This document shows, piece by piece, positions 7,331-15,433 of a stretch of DNA of 40,396 nt (positions are counted from its first letter, which is position 1; each line of letters begins with the position of its first letter). The DNA comes from Thermoplasmata archaeon (GTDB lineage Archaea > Thermoplasmatota > Thermoplasmata > Thermoplasmatales > Thermoplasmataceae): NCBI GenBank assembly GCA_021785735.1, contig JAJYEP010000005.1:1-40396 (forward strand). Direction: 5' to 3'. The notes beneath the pieces were generated by a model. That model saw only the letters and a program-made list of their open reading frames with translations, searched no databases and was not told where the DNA came from. A program made the translations under genes and the position numbers.

Positions 7331-8383
7331 TTATGGAATCTGCCTGTCTCGCTTCTGCTGTTCCTCCGCCCTCTGATCATATGGATATGTGACTTCCATG
7401 TTGCTTGCATCGTTTATGGCATCTATCTGATCAGTTGTGAGTTTCCATCCTTCAGATCCAAGGTTATCATCCAACTGTTCAATGGTCCTTGCCCCTATGA
7501 TGGGTGATGTAACAGCCGGGTTGCATAAAACCCAGTTCAAGGCAATCTCTGCCATGGTTTTTCCAGTTTCTTTTGAAATCTTCGCAAGTTCTAATAGCAC
7601 CCTTGCAGTCCTTTCATTTTCATATCTGCCGTAATACTCCTTGGATGAAGAGTCGCCAACCCTTGTCCCTGCAGGTGCGTTGGTGATCCCTGACTTGTAT
7701 TTACCCGTTAATATTCCACCGGCAAGTGGACTCCAGGGCATTACTGCAATGTTCTCTGCTAGGGCCATGGGAAGGATCTCATATTCTGTCGCCCTGACGA
7801 GTATATTGTAGTGAGATTGAATGCTGACAGGCTCATGCCATCCTTTGTTCCTGCACAGTTGCAGTGCTTTCTCAAACTGCCATCCCCGGTAGTTGCTTAT
7901 CCCCACATATCTGATCAACCCATCCTCGACAAGTGAATTTAGTGCACCGAATGTTTCCTCAAGTGGAGTAAGCGGATCCCATGCATGAACCTGCAGCAGG
8001 TCAATATAATCTGTGTGCAGTCTCTTGAGGCTATTTCTAACAGAAGAGAACAGATGCTTTCTCGAAAGCCCGACCCCGTTGGGAAAATCTGTAGTCCTGA
8101 ATCTGGCCTTGGTAGCCAGTACAATACTTTCCCTATCCTGTCCCTTAAGCCAGTTTCCGACTATCTCCTCTGACTTTCCATTAGAATAAACGTTTGCAGT
8201 GTCCAGAAAATTTCCACCATTCTCAATGTACCTTGAGATGATCTTGTGGCTTGTATTTTCGTCCGCCTGCCAGCCAAATGTCATGGTTCCAAGGCAAAGT
8301 TCGCTCACAATGATTCCTGTGTTTCCGAATTTTCTTAGCTTCATGTTTTTTGTAGTGAAACACTCAATAAAACCTTTATCCAT
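7331..8383 (-). CDS. aldo/keto reductase
   Basis: A TIM-barrel NADPH-dependent oxidoreductase of 350 residues. The catalytic tetrad is visible as Asp61, Tyr66, Lys92 and His133, and the cofactor-binding C-terminal region contains SPIIGARTIEQL. It resembles the YajO/Tas-like group (FGNTGIIVSELCLGTMTFG at the start). The physiological carbonyl substrate is not evident. I keep the ATG at 8383 because a TATA box (8411-8418) lies about 30 bases upstream and a GGAG sits seven bases before it; an internal ATG at 8344 matches the usual family start and remains possible. Single gene, separate from its neighbours. Confidence 0.9.
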   Translation of the reverse strand: MDKGFIECFTTKNMKLRKFGNTGIIVSELCLGTMTFGWQADENTSHKIISRYIENGGNFLDTANVYSNGKSEEIVGNWLKGQDRESIVLATKARFRTTDFPNGVGLSRKHLFSSVRNSLKRLHTDYIDLLQVHAWDPLTPLEETFGALNSLVEDGLIRYVGISNYRGWQFEKALQLCRNKGWHEPVSIQSHYNILVRATEYEILPMALAENIAVMPWSPLAGGILTGKYKSGITNAPAGTRVGDSSSKEYYGRYENERTARVLLELAKISKETGKTMAEIALNWVLCNPAVTSPIIGARTIEQLDDNLGSEGWKLTTDQIDAINDASNMEVTYPYDQRAEEQQKRDRQIP

Positions 8384-8410
8384 TTTAGACTCCTTGGATT
8401 TGTAAATAGC

Positions 8411-8418
8411 GTATAAAC
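8411..8418 (-). promoter_or_regulatory. TATA box of the aldo/keto reductase gene
   Basis: Minus-strand TTTATAC about 30 bases ahead of the ATG at 8383, favouring the longer start with little or no leader. Confidence 0.45.
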
Positions 8419-8504
8419 ATGCAAATTCTGATTTTTCGTTGACGAAATTATGTGAATGAAAACGTTAAAGTTCCTCAAATCACTCATAAGTCAGGTGTGA
8501 GGTC

Positions 8505-8645
8505 TTGAAAGAACTAAGCAAGAAGGAGGTTAAGCAAATACGAAAGCTCCTCAAGGACGGAATAGACGTACCTGAGATATGTAAACAGTTTGATATAGAG
8601 CCGGAACACTGGCGTGACATGGTCATAAAATACGATCTATTCTAG
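8505..8645 (+). CDS. 46-residue helix-turn-helix-like protein
   Basis: A short frame starting at TTG 8505 with an AGGTG ribosome site seven bases upstream; no other start is available in frame. The product is very charged and predicted helical. The stretch from residue 17 (DGIDVPEICKQFDIEPEHW) has the spacing of a helix-turn-helix: helix, turn at Gly/Asp, then a recognition-like helix. Proteins of this size can act as DNA-binding regulators or as partners of larger complexes. It stands alone on the plus strand between two minus-strand genes. No family is recognised; the coding call rests on the ribosome site and the well-formed amphipathic sequence. Confidence 0.6.
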   Translation: MKELSKKEVKQIRKLLKDGIDVPEICKQFDIEPEHWRDMVIKYDLF

Positions 8646-8677
8646 CCCATGAATATTCATCCATGCCCCTAGAACAG

Positions 8678-9352
8678 TCAGTTCGCAACTCGAGACGGTT
8701 CTATATTATGAGAGGAAACGACATATACTACGAAGAAGAATACCAGGAAAATCGGGATGAGCAGGAGATCGTTCACTAATACGGCCGACTCAAGATACCA
8801 GAATGTGGAGAACGTAAGGAGTAGAGCCGAAACTGTCACCTTCATAATCGCCTGCTTTATCTTCCTGATCTGGGAATGCAGGATGAACGAAAAGGCGATT
8901 ACTGCGATTATACCGATGGAAACTCCAATGAGGGTTGAATCATAATTATTTGGATAGAGAGCAACCAGCACAATTGCCGCTTCAAATGCCTCCACAGCTC
9001 CGACAGAAAGTGCAGTCACCATGAGGCCTTTCTCATGTGTTTCCTCTGGCTTACCCTTGAACCCCTGTCTCTGGTATCTGAAGGATCGTCTGGCACTTCT
9101 TACCAGCCGTAGTCCAAAATACAGAAGAAGTGTTGCAGAAAACAGCCTGACGTATACGAGTGGAAATATTGAAATAAAGCTTCCGGCCAGTGCGGTTGGA
9201 ATAAATATAACTGCCACGCCTATGGCGACAGATAGGAATACCATTTTACGCTTGGATTCAGCATACAGGGCTATTCCAACGGCCGAGGCTTCTGCCAGTT
9301 CAAGAGTTGTTATTCCAACAGCGGCAAGAAGAATTCCTGGGTCTACATACAT
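8678..9352 (-). CDS. COG4280-like multi-pass membrane protein
   Basis: An integral membrane protein of 224 residues with about seven hydrophobic segments. Two related motifs occur, LELAEASAVGIAL in the first helix (about residues 16-28) and AVEAFEAAIVLVAL in the middle (about 119-132). Each has two acidic residues three positions apart and heads one half of the protein, so the protein looks like an inverted duplication, as in cation transporters of the LysE/TerC/FTR1 type. Such paired Glu residues could bind a metal or proton; the substrate is unknown. The ATG at 9352 is preceded by AT-rich promoter sequence shared with the divergent HIT gene. Confidence 0.72.
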   Translation of the reverse strand: MYVDPGILLAAVGITTLELAEASAVGIALYAESKRKMVFLSVAIGVAVIFIPTALAGSFISIFPLVYVRLFSATLLLYFGLRLVRSARRSFRYQRQGFKGKPEETHEKGLMVTALSVGAVEAFEAAIVLVALYPNNYDSTLIGVSIGIIAVIAFSFILHSQIRKIKQAIMKVTVSALLLTFSTFWYLESAVLVNDLLLIPIFLVFFFVVYVVSSHNIEPSRVAN

Positions 9353-9400
9353 GATAAGGGATGGTATAGTATCACCGATTTATTTTTTTGGAAGGAATTG

Positions 9401-9408
9401 ATATATAG
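9401..9408 (+). promoter_or_regulatory. TATA box of the HIT gene
   Basis: ATATATAG at 9401-9408 predicts transcription starting near 9428, downstream of the TTG at 9415 and just ahead of the ATG at 9439. It therefore decides the start of the HIT protein. Confidence 0.5.
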
Positions 9409-9438
9409 GAGTGTTTGAATAGGTCATTAGGCATCCAG

Positions 9439-9861
9439 ATGAACGAAAACTGCGTATTTTGTGACATAGTTGCCGGCCGGCTCCCATCCTACAAGGTTTA
9501 CGAAGATCGTGAGATACTGGGTTTTCTAGATATAAATCCTCTTGCACCGGGGCACACACTGGTTGTACCCAAAAAACATTATGTTGACGTATTTGACATA
9601 CCCGCTGATACCCTGGAATCCATAGCAGGAGTTGCGCAAAGCGTTGCAAGGAAAATCAGAGAAAGCGGGCTCGGACAGGATGTGAATTTATTCAATGCAA
9701 GCGGCGTATCTGCAGAACAGAGCGTTTTTCATTTTCATGTTCATGTAATCCCGAGAAACCCCACGGACTCCATAGGAGTCCATGGTTGGTGGAATCCGAA
9801 AGTTATCCACCTCAGCACTGCAGAGTTGGAATCTGCCTGCAGAAAGCTGTCAATAGAATGA
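9439..9861 (+). CDS. HIT-family nucleotide hydrolase/transferase
   Basis: A 140-residue histidine-triad protein. Near the N-terminus are the zinc-type CVFC cysteines, followed by the LDINPLAPGHTLVVPKKH segment. The catalytic HxHxH triad is at about residues 98, 100 and 102 (HFHVHVIPR). HIT proteins hydrolyse nucleoside phosphoramidates, acyl-adenylates or dinucleoside polyphosphates, acting on the alpha phosphate. The longer frame begins with TTG at 9415, but the TATA box at 9401-9408 places the transcript start after it, so ATG 9439 is preferred. An imperfect inverted repeat lies inside the coding sequence at 9761-9785. Confidence 0.9.
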   Translation: MNENCVFCDIVAGRLPSYKVYEDREILGFLDINPLAPGHTLVVPKKHYVDVFDIPADTLESIAGVAQSVARKIRESGLGQDVNLFNASGVSAEQSVFHFHVHVIPRNPTDSIGVHGWWNPKVIHLSTAELESACRKLSIE

Positions 9862-9870
9862 AATATCTGT

Positions 9871-10026
9871 TCAGAGCTGATAATCTGTGACCGTAGGGCT
9901 CTTTTCACATTTTGAATATAGCCGGAACCGGTGGTATCCATTTGTTAACACTAATACAGTCATCAATACGCCCATTGCTATTGACAGGTCAATGAAAAGT
10001 TTGAAGGGAGATATCGCGATAACCAT
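9871..10026 (-). CDS. possible 51-residue single-helix membrane protein
   Basis: A short minus-strand frame from ATG 10026 to TGA 9871. The first 30 residues form one strongly hydrophobic helix (segment LFIDLSIAMGVLMTVLVL); the tail is basic and polar with one Cys. It fills the gap between the HIT and MBL genes, and its start is only three bases from the divergent MBL start, so both cannot have ordinary upstream promoters without overlapping each other's coding sequence. No ribosome site or clear TATA box is seen. Chance cannot be excluded. Confidence 0.28.
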   Translation of the reverse strand: MVIAISPFKLFIDLSIAMGVLMTVLVLTNGYHRFRLYSKCEKSPTVTDYQL

Positions 10027-10029
10027 AGG

Positions 10030-10983
10030 TTGACCGTGAAGATTTTACGATATGAGGTCCCCATTGAAATAAGGGCGCTGAAGACTGCCAACGTTTATGT
10101 TGTTGATGATGACAGAAAGATTCTGGTGGATACGGGAATGTCAGATAATTCCTACAGATCTCTTGTTTCCCAGGGAGTTAAGCTTCAGGATATAGATATT
10201 GTTTACATCACACACCTTCATATTGACCATATAGGAAACGCGCGCAGGATACACGACGAGTTTTCAATTCCTTTAGCTATGGGGGAAGGTGATGTGGCCC
10301 GGGTTGATGCAATCCAGAGCGACCCTCAAGCCTTCAATCGCCACACTATGAACATGATGAGGTCAAACGGGACTCCTTCAGGAATTGTGGAAGAGATAGT
10401 TAGGCATCACTCTGTGCTCGATCATCTGGGCACTTACAGGGACCTTAAAATCGATATCACCCTTAAGGGTGGGGAAAATATTTCGACAGGCACTACTGCC
10501 ATAAGCAATCCCGGTCATTCCCCAGGTTCCTTTTCTCTGTATGCGGAGAAAATAAATTCACTGCTCAGTGGTGACCATGTGCTTCCCGGAATAACTCCAA
10601 ATATAAGTCCATACGATGAAACGACAGATATGCTCGGGTTGTACCTTGAGAGCCTGAATTCGACCTCGAAAATCAAAGCCAGTACGGTTTATCCAGGACA
10701 CAGATCCCCATTCGAAAATGCGAATCATAGAATCGCGCAGATCATTGAACACCACAACCAGAGGATGAAAGAAATATCTGAAATTCTGAAGGATTGGAAA
10801 TCTGCATACACCGTCGCAACATTGATGACCTGGAGCAAAAACAGGGAATTCGGGACTATGAACTATATGGAGATGAACTTCGCCATAGGTGAGGCGATTT
10901 CACATCTGATGCACATGGAGATCGTTGGAACTGTTGAACAAAGGGAAAATGATGGTATCATAGAATACAGAGCGACAGCTTAG
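10030..10983 (+). CDS. metallo-beta-lactamase-fold hydrolase
   Basis: A 317-residue MBL-fold protein. The metal ligands THLHIDH are at residues 61-67 (His62, His64, Asp66, His67), followed by GHSPG (third-site His) and SGDHVLPG (bridging Asp). The first part, with a DTGMS loop, is the standard beta-sandwich. The C-terminal 80 residues are helical with HNQRMKEI and an M-rich tail, as in the LACTB2/YcbL-like branch whose members hydrolyse thioesters or nucleic acid; the specificity cannot be read. TTG 10030 and GTG 10036 are both possible starts, and no clear promoter distinguishes them. Confidence 0.88.
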   Translation: MTVKILRYEVPIEIRALKTANVYVVDDDRKILVDTGMSDNSYRSLVSQGVKLQDIDIVYITHLHIDHIGNARRIHDEFSIPLAMGEGDVARVDAIQSDPQAFNRHTMNMMRSNGTPSGIVEEIVRHHSVLDHLGTYRDLKIDITLKGGENISTGTTAISNPGHSPGSFSLYAEKINSLLSGDHVLPGITPNISPYDETTDMLGLYLESLNSTSKIKASTVYPGHRSPFENANHRIAQIIEHHNQRMKEISEILKDWKSAYTVATLMTWSKNREFGTMNYMEMNFAIGEAISHLMHMEIVGTVEQRENDGIIEYRATA

Positions 10984-11013
10984 AATTTTCGGCAAAATTG
11001 AGAATCAGTTCTT

Positions 11014-12015
11014 TCAACTTCTTGCATGAGATTTCTGTCTCAACACGTCAGTGAGACCTGAAGCAACATTCCATAACAGGATTCTTCTGTTTCTGTTCCC
11101 TATCACAACATATGACAGAATGTTTGGCAGAAGAAAGGCAGTGGAATGGTAAAGGGCCCTGATCATGAAATATTTCTCCCCAGCGTGAACTGACTTCATA
11201 TAGGTGAACCAGTCCACAATCTCCTCTCTGACTCTTTGAGGATCACTGATGCCATGCTCTGCCCAGAGCCCAAATTCACCTGGAAGAGCAACATCATGGT
11301 AAATGAAAGCTCCGGAAGTGGCAACTGCTCTCATTCCAAGCTTCTTTATTCTCATGGTGATGGTGCCCGAACTGTTAATCTTGAGATTTTCATCAAAACC
11401 TGCTGTCTTTTTAAGCACCTCCAGAGGAATCAGACTTGCGTTTGGTAGGGCGTCGACATCATACATTTTCCCCTCAAGAAGAGGATTCCTTTGCATGTTT
11501 CTTCCTATTAATTCATGTCCCCATCTGTTTCTGCTGAATGGAGTTGCGTATACCCATACCAGATTCCTGTTCCTCTGATAAAGTACAGATGGCATTGCAG
11601 CGCCAATATTGTCACTTTCACCAAATATCTTTAATGTCCCGTAGAGGGTGTCCTTGTCAATCCGGTTATCATCGTCAATGAAGAAGACTAATCTGGAAGA
11701 AGCAAGTTTCCAACCAATATTCTTTGCTTTTGATATGAAGACCCTGTCTTTGAGTTTTACGTGTATGACTTTCACATCTATGCCGAAATTTATCTCATCC
11801 TGATCAGTGGAGTCATCGACTATGATAATCTCCTTCAGCTGCTTTATAGCAAATTTCCTGATACTATCAAGAAGATTCATCAATAGATCGTGGCGATTGT
11901 GTGTCGGTATCACTATTGAAATTGAGACATTTTCTATATCCTCTTTCATTTCCTGACCCTTTCTCTTGCCATTCAAATTACTTCCTGCGCGTTGTATAAT
12001 AAGGTTCAGGGTCAT
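11014..12015 (-). CDS. family 2 glycosyltransferase
   Basis: A 333-residue GT-A fold sugar transferase. The start of the catalytic domain is SIVIPTHNR, followed by IIIVDDS (nucleotide-sugar site), FIDDDNRI (the metal-binding DxD, near residue 120) and an acceptor-side motif around GFDENL. Such enzymes add sugars to lipid carriers or surface glycans on the cytoplasmic face. The C-terminal 70 residues contain a hydrophobic stretch that may touch the membrane. The ATG at 12015 has a TATA-like sequence 40-50 bases upstream; the ATG at 11949 (MKEDIENVSIS) matches the usual family start and is the alternative. Single gene, away from the larger glycan cluster at 34.5-40.4 kb. Confidence 0.88.
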   Translation of the reverse strand: MTLNLIIQRAGSNLNGKRKGQEMKEDIENVSISIVIPTHNRHDLLMNLLDSIRKFAIKQLKEIIIVDDSTDQDEINFGIDVKVIHVKLKDRVFISKAKNIGWKLASSRLVFFIDDDNRIDKDTLYGTLKIFGESDNIGAAMPSVLYQRNRNLVWVYATPFSRNRWGHELIGRNMQRNPLLEGKMYDVDALPNASLIPLEVLKKTAGFDENLKINSSGTITMRIKKLGMRAVATSGAFIYHDVALPGEFGLWAEHGISDPQRVREEIVDWFTYMKSVHAGEKYFMIRALYHSTAFLLPNILSYVVIGNRNRRILLWNVASGLTDVLRQKSHARS

Positions 12016-12245
12016 AGAACTTCCTGTGGGATATGCAGAGATCTCCTATCTGTTAATATAAATCCAGATATTACAACAATAATTGCGGTGCCCACTTAAT
12101 GATTACAAGTTAGAAATCAATTTTCAATGAAAAGAAGGAGTTACCTCTCCAAAATTAGATGGCTCCCAGACAACAAGGTCTGCGATCTCTGTAAAAATAG
12201 ACTATTAAAATCTAATTGCAGGGGAAGGTTTGCAATAAAGTTGGA

Positions 12246-13370
12246 TTAGTGCAATAGCAAAGTAACAATTACGACTGCTATTGGAATGCATATAATCAAG
12301 GAAAAAATGGCCCAAGATCCCCAATGACCCATATTAAAAGTGTACCCCACGCCGAATCGCTTCGGGACGAGGATTCTTTTATCATTCTTGTTTACGTATA
12401 TAACTCCCCCACGCCAGTATAAATCATCGTCCTTTACTCCTGCGGAACTGGAGCCGATAGGATATGGACGATCATTGTTCTCATTTTTAAGTTTCAGATT
12501 GCTTCCTAGCTGACCCGTCTTTAGGGATACAAAAATTATTACGACCAACATGACGAAAACCGGGAGTAGCAGAAATATGGTAAGACTGTTGGAATTAACG
12601 CTCAGAATTCCCCATTCACTGTAGCTCCCGAGGATAAAGATCAAATTTATAAAAACCGGGATAATCAATATGACTTCCGTCATCCTTTTCCTGAAAATTG
12701 TGGCTCTTTCCTGATCTGCTAATGATGGACTGGAAATTCTAAGAGGAGTTTTCTCTATTGCATAGGCAATGAGAATCAGTAACGAGGTAACTGCGGTGGA
12801 TATGAAGCCAAGCAAAAACACACTTATTATAGATTTTGCAGAATATTCATTCGGTAAACCGTTTATTCCGTAATGTGTTGGAAATACCGCCGGTATGGAA
12901 GGATAGTATGCCAAACCGGTCACGATCAGAAGTACAACTTCTATAATACCTGGAATAGCAAAAAACCACGGAAAAGGATCCGATCTCCCTGAGACGAAGT
13001 TTGCTGTTATCGTGCTGCTGGATTCACCGATCCAGTTTTCCGCTTTTTTTACTTTTTCGATGCGGTAATGTTCGGGAAGATACGTGAAAAAAGATAGGGC
13101 CACTAAAAGCAATGGTAATAATGCAAGCAGGAATATGTAATTTGTGGGAATAAATAGTCCCGCAGCAACCAGTATTGCTGTAAAAACAAGAACAAAAGCT
13201 GTATAAGTCTCTTTCGCGCTTTTGATAACCTTTGAGTCCAGATGGCTTTCTGGTATACGAACTCCAAAATTAACAGTTTTCTCCGTCATGTAAGGGACAA
13301 GTGAAATTATTAAGCCTACGATCGCTGTCAGCGCGATCTCTATCATGTTGAATTCGTTTATTCCGGTCAT
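12246..13370 (-). CDS. DUF1648 / DUF5808 multi-pass membrane protein
   Basis: A membrane protein of 374 residues with about eight hydrophobic segments. A DUF1648-like loop (PTHYGINGLPNEYSAKS, about residues 175-191) follows the first helices, and the C-terminal part has the DUF5808-like DDDLYWRGGVIYVNKNDKR motif. Bacterial relatives include SdpI-type immunity and signalling proteins, commonly encoded next to a small GntR repressor, as here. The overlap of four bases (ATGA) with the regulator gene shows translational coupling. A sensor or immunity role in the membrane is inference from this pairing. Confidence 0.8.
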   Translation of the reverse strand: MTGINEFNMIEIALTAIVGLIISLVPYMTEKTVNFGVRIPESHLDSKVIKSAKETYTAFVLVFTAILVAAGLFIPTNYIFLLALLPLLLVALSFFTYLPEHYRIEKVKKAENWIGESSSTITANFVSGRSDPFPWFFAIPGIIEVVLLIVTGLAYYPSIPAVFPTHYGINGLPNEYSAKSIISVFLLGFISTAVTSLLILIAYAIEKTPLRISSPSLADQERATIFRKRMTEVILIIPVFINLIFILGSYSEWGILSVNSNSLTIFLLLPVFVMLVVIIFVSLKTGQLGSNLKLKNENNDRPYPIGSSSAGVKDDDLYWRGGVIYVNKNDKRILVPKRFGVGYTFNMGHWGSWAIFSLIICIPIAVVIVTLLLH

Positions 13371-13765
13371 TTTTTTAATGCCCCCTTATTCTTTCGGTTG
13401 CGTGATTTGATGATTCCAGTGATAAAATCATGGATCTCCTTCTCATTGAACCCTCTGGCAAAGGCTTCATCGATTATTTCGCTTTCTCTTTCTTCAAGTC
13501 TATGCAAAGACAAATCGTCCATAGGACTATTCTTTACCACGTATTTCTTGTTGCGCGAGAGAGCAATGATTCCCTGATCACGCAAAATATCGTATGCCTT
13601 ATTGACCGTGTGAAAATTGACATCCAGTATCCCCGCCATGGTTCTGGAAGCAGGCAAATAATTACCGGGCTGGAGTTCACCTATGGAGATATGGTGAACT
13701 ATCTGATCGAAAATTTGTTTGTATATAGGAGTTTTTGCGTTGTGGTCAACGCTTATTGTGAGCAT
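13367..13765 (-). CDS. GntR-family (YtrA-type) transcriptional regulator
   Basis: A short GntR repressor of 132 residues: the winged helix fills residues 8-75 (YKQIFDQIVHHISIGELQPGNYLPASRTMA, the usual GntR signature), and it lacks a large effector-binding domain, as in YtrA-type members. The C-terminal 50 residues are charged and helical and probably dimerise. It is the first gene of a two-gene operon with the DUF1648 protein. A 21-bp palindrome between its TATA box and its start (13775-13795) is a strong candidate autoregulatory operator. Confidence 0.9.
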   Translation of the reverse strand: MLTISVDHNAKTPIYKQIFDQIVHHISIGELQPGNYLPASRTMAGILDVNFHTVNKAYDILRDQGIIALSRNKKYVVKNSPMDDLSLHRLEERESEIIDEAFARGFNEKEIHDFITGIIKSRNRKNKGALKK

Positions 13766-13774
13766 TTTAAATGA

Positions 13775-13795
13775 TGTACTATATGATATAGAACA
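13775..13795. promoter_or_regulatory. 21-bp palindromic operator of the GntR operon
   Basis: The inverted repeat has outer TGT/ACA and inner CTATAT/ATATAG arms, broken only by one mismatched pair and the central base. It lies directly between the TATA box (13795-13801) and the start at 13765, so bound repressor would occlude the start of transcription. Confidence 0.65.
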
Positions 13796-13801
13796 TATAA
13801 A
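13795..13801 (-). promoter_or_regulatory. TATA box of the GntR operon
   Basis: Minus-strand TTTATAT at 13795-13801, about 32 bases from the ATG at 13765 and abutting the palindrome. Confidence 0.5.
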
Positions 13802-13906
13802 CGTTATGCATCAATATCTTTACTAATAACTGTTTCCGATATCGTCGAAAATGTTCCTCCGCATTATACATTCAGGGTTGAGTGAATGAAGTGTTCAGTA
13901 AAGGTA

Positions 13907-14191
13907 TTATTTATCCCCTGAGCGAGAACTCACAGTAATCATTATTTGATGACTTCTTGGGAATTCATTTTTAATGATCTCCCTGAGAGTTTTCTTGATT
14001 CTATCAATTTCAACAGAATAAATTACTTTCCTGAAGCCATTTTCCTCAACTAGGAAGCTTTTCTCTGTTCTGATTATTGTAACAATTCTGTCCTTCTTGA
14101 AGCTCTTCATTGAGATGAGATTGTCTTTTTCATTGCTGAATAAAATATTCATAACCGTTTTTTCCACAGATCTTACGGGTACCCATGGCAT
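13907..14191 (-). CDS. small conserved-looking hypothetical protein
   Basis: A 94-residue protein with a beta-rich, basic sequence (start MPWVPVRSVEKTVMNIL, then several Ile/Val-rich strands, a Lys/Arg-rich helix near residues 62-78 and an SSRSGDK tail). No cysteines, catalytic motif or membrane segment. It ends 140 bases from the GntR start on the same strand but is probably a separate unit. The coding call rests on the open frame and codon texture. I do not recognise a family. Confidence 0.55.
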   Translation of the reverse strand: MPWVPVRSVEKTVMNILFSNEKDNLISMKSFKKDRIVTIIRTEKSFLVEENGFRKVIYSVEIDRIKKTLREIIKNEFPRSHQIMITVSSRSGDK

Positions 14192-14385
14192 GATCTTCCA
14201 AATGTGGACATACCCAAAACCTTTGGCACACGTATATCCACTACGATATCTGCTGGAACAACATTCGAAAGGAGAATATTGTAAAAACTCGAGCTAAAAT
14301 TTCCTCGAGTTGAGCGAAATCATCATAAAGAATTGAATAAAACAAGATAAGTCATGGAACATCCTGTTGCTGCAAATTGTGAAGA

Positions 14386-15432
14386 TTATATCATTCCCCT
14401 GGAAATAAGTATCCCAGCCTGGACCAGTGCCGATCCTGCGCCGCCAAGAATGGTATTGTGGCTGAGTGTAGTAAACGATAACCAGTTTCCGGAAAGCTTG
14501 AATCCACCTGCTATGACGGACATTCCACCGTTCAATCTTCTGTCGAGTCTGGGCTGGGGCCTGCCTTTATTTAGATTCACCATCAGTAATTTCTCTGGAA
14601 AAAGAGGTATTTTAGTATCTATAATCAGGTTCCTCTGTGAAGACATTCGCTTGACAATTTCATCCAGCTCAGGAGGATCGTTGAGTTTCATAAACACGGT
14701 TTCCATGTGTCCGTCGGTAACGTTTACCCGGTTGCACATGGCAGTAATGTTCAAGTTCATTGGAATGATAGTTCCGGATCTGTGCTTTCCCATTATTTTT
14801 GGCGTTTCCGTTATTATCTTCTCATCTTCTTTCTCTATGTACGGAATAACGTTATCGGCTATATCCATGGACGATAACCCTGGATAGCCTGATCCACTAA
14901 TTGCCTGCATTGTGTCGACCACAATATCATCAATGGATAGATCAATAAGTGGTTTTATCGCTATGCTAAGCTGCGTCGAAGAACAGTTCGCATCACATGT
15001 GATAAAGCCAGAATAATTGTTATTCCTCCGCTGATAATGCAGAATTTCCAGCTGATCGTGACTGACCCCGGGAACAAATAATGGAACGTCGGGCAGCATT
15101 CTATTCAGACTGGATTTTGAAATCACTGGAATCTTTTTTGCAAATTCTATCTCGACCGATGAAGCGTCTGTTGGTAAGGCTGAGAACACAATGTCCGATT
15201 CCCTCGAGATCGTACCTATATCGTGGGTATTGTCGATCTTGAAGTCACCATATTCCTCAGGGTAATCATCATCTATTATCCATTTTACTGAATTTGACAA
15301 ACGTTTCCCGTATTTAGAATCTGATGAACTTATGTGCGAAAGCTCAAAGTTGGGAAGTTTAGAAATTAGAGATAGAAATCTTTGACCAAGTATGCCGGTG
15401 GACCCTAGCACAGAAACTCTGAAACTCTCCAT
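14386..15432 (-). CDS. asd: aspartate-semialdehyde dehydrogenase
   Basis: This 348-residue enzyme reduces aspartyl phosphate to aspartate semialdehyde with NADPH, the second step of the lysine/threonine/methionine pathway. Motifs: the nucleotide loop GSTGILG near the N-terminus, catalytic Cys150 in CDANCSSTQL and the catalytic His242 in RVNVTDGHMETVF. It belongs to the archaeal/fungal-type branch related to malonyl-CoA reductase. Its ATG is only a couple of bases from the aspartate kinase stop, so the kinase and dehydrogenase are one operon. Confidence 0.94.
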   Translation of the reverse strand: MESFRVSVLGSTGILGQRFLSLISKLPNFELSHISSSDSKYGKRLSNSVKWIIDDDYPEEYGDFKIDNTHDIGTISRESDIVFSALPTDASSVEIEFAKKIPVISKSSLNRMLPDVPLFVPGVSHDQLEILHYQRRNNNYSGFITCDANCSSTQLSIAIKPLIDLSIDDIVVDTMQAISGSGYPGLSSMDIADNVIPYIEKEDEKIITETPKIMGKHRSGTIIPMNLNITAMCNRVNVTDGHMETVFMKLNDPPELDEIVKRMSSQRNLIIDTKIPLFPEKLLMVNLNKGRPQPRLDRRLNGGMSVIAGGFKLSGNWLSFTTLSHNTILGGAGSALVQAGILISRGMI

Positions 15433-15433
15433 T

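Noticed and set aside
12127-12249. 40-codon plus-strand frame with CDLC-like cysteines
   Set aside because: It has no TATA box or ribosome site and runs into the 3' end of the DUF1648 gene; the cysteine pair alone is not enough.
14354-14887. 177-codon plus-strand frame opposite asd
   Set aside because: It is antisense to the well-conserved aspartate-semialdehyde dehydrogenase and has no promoter or ribosome site.
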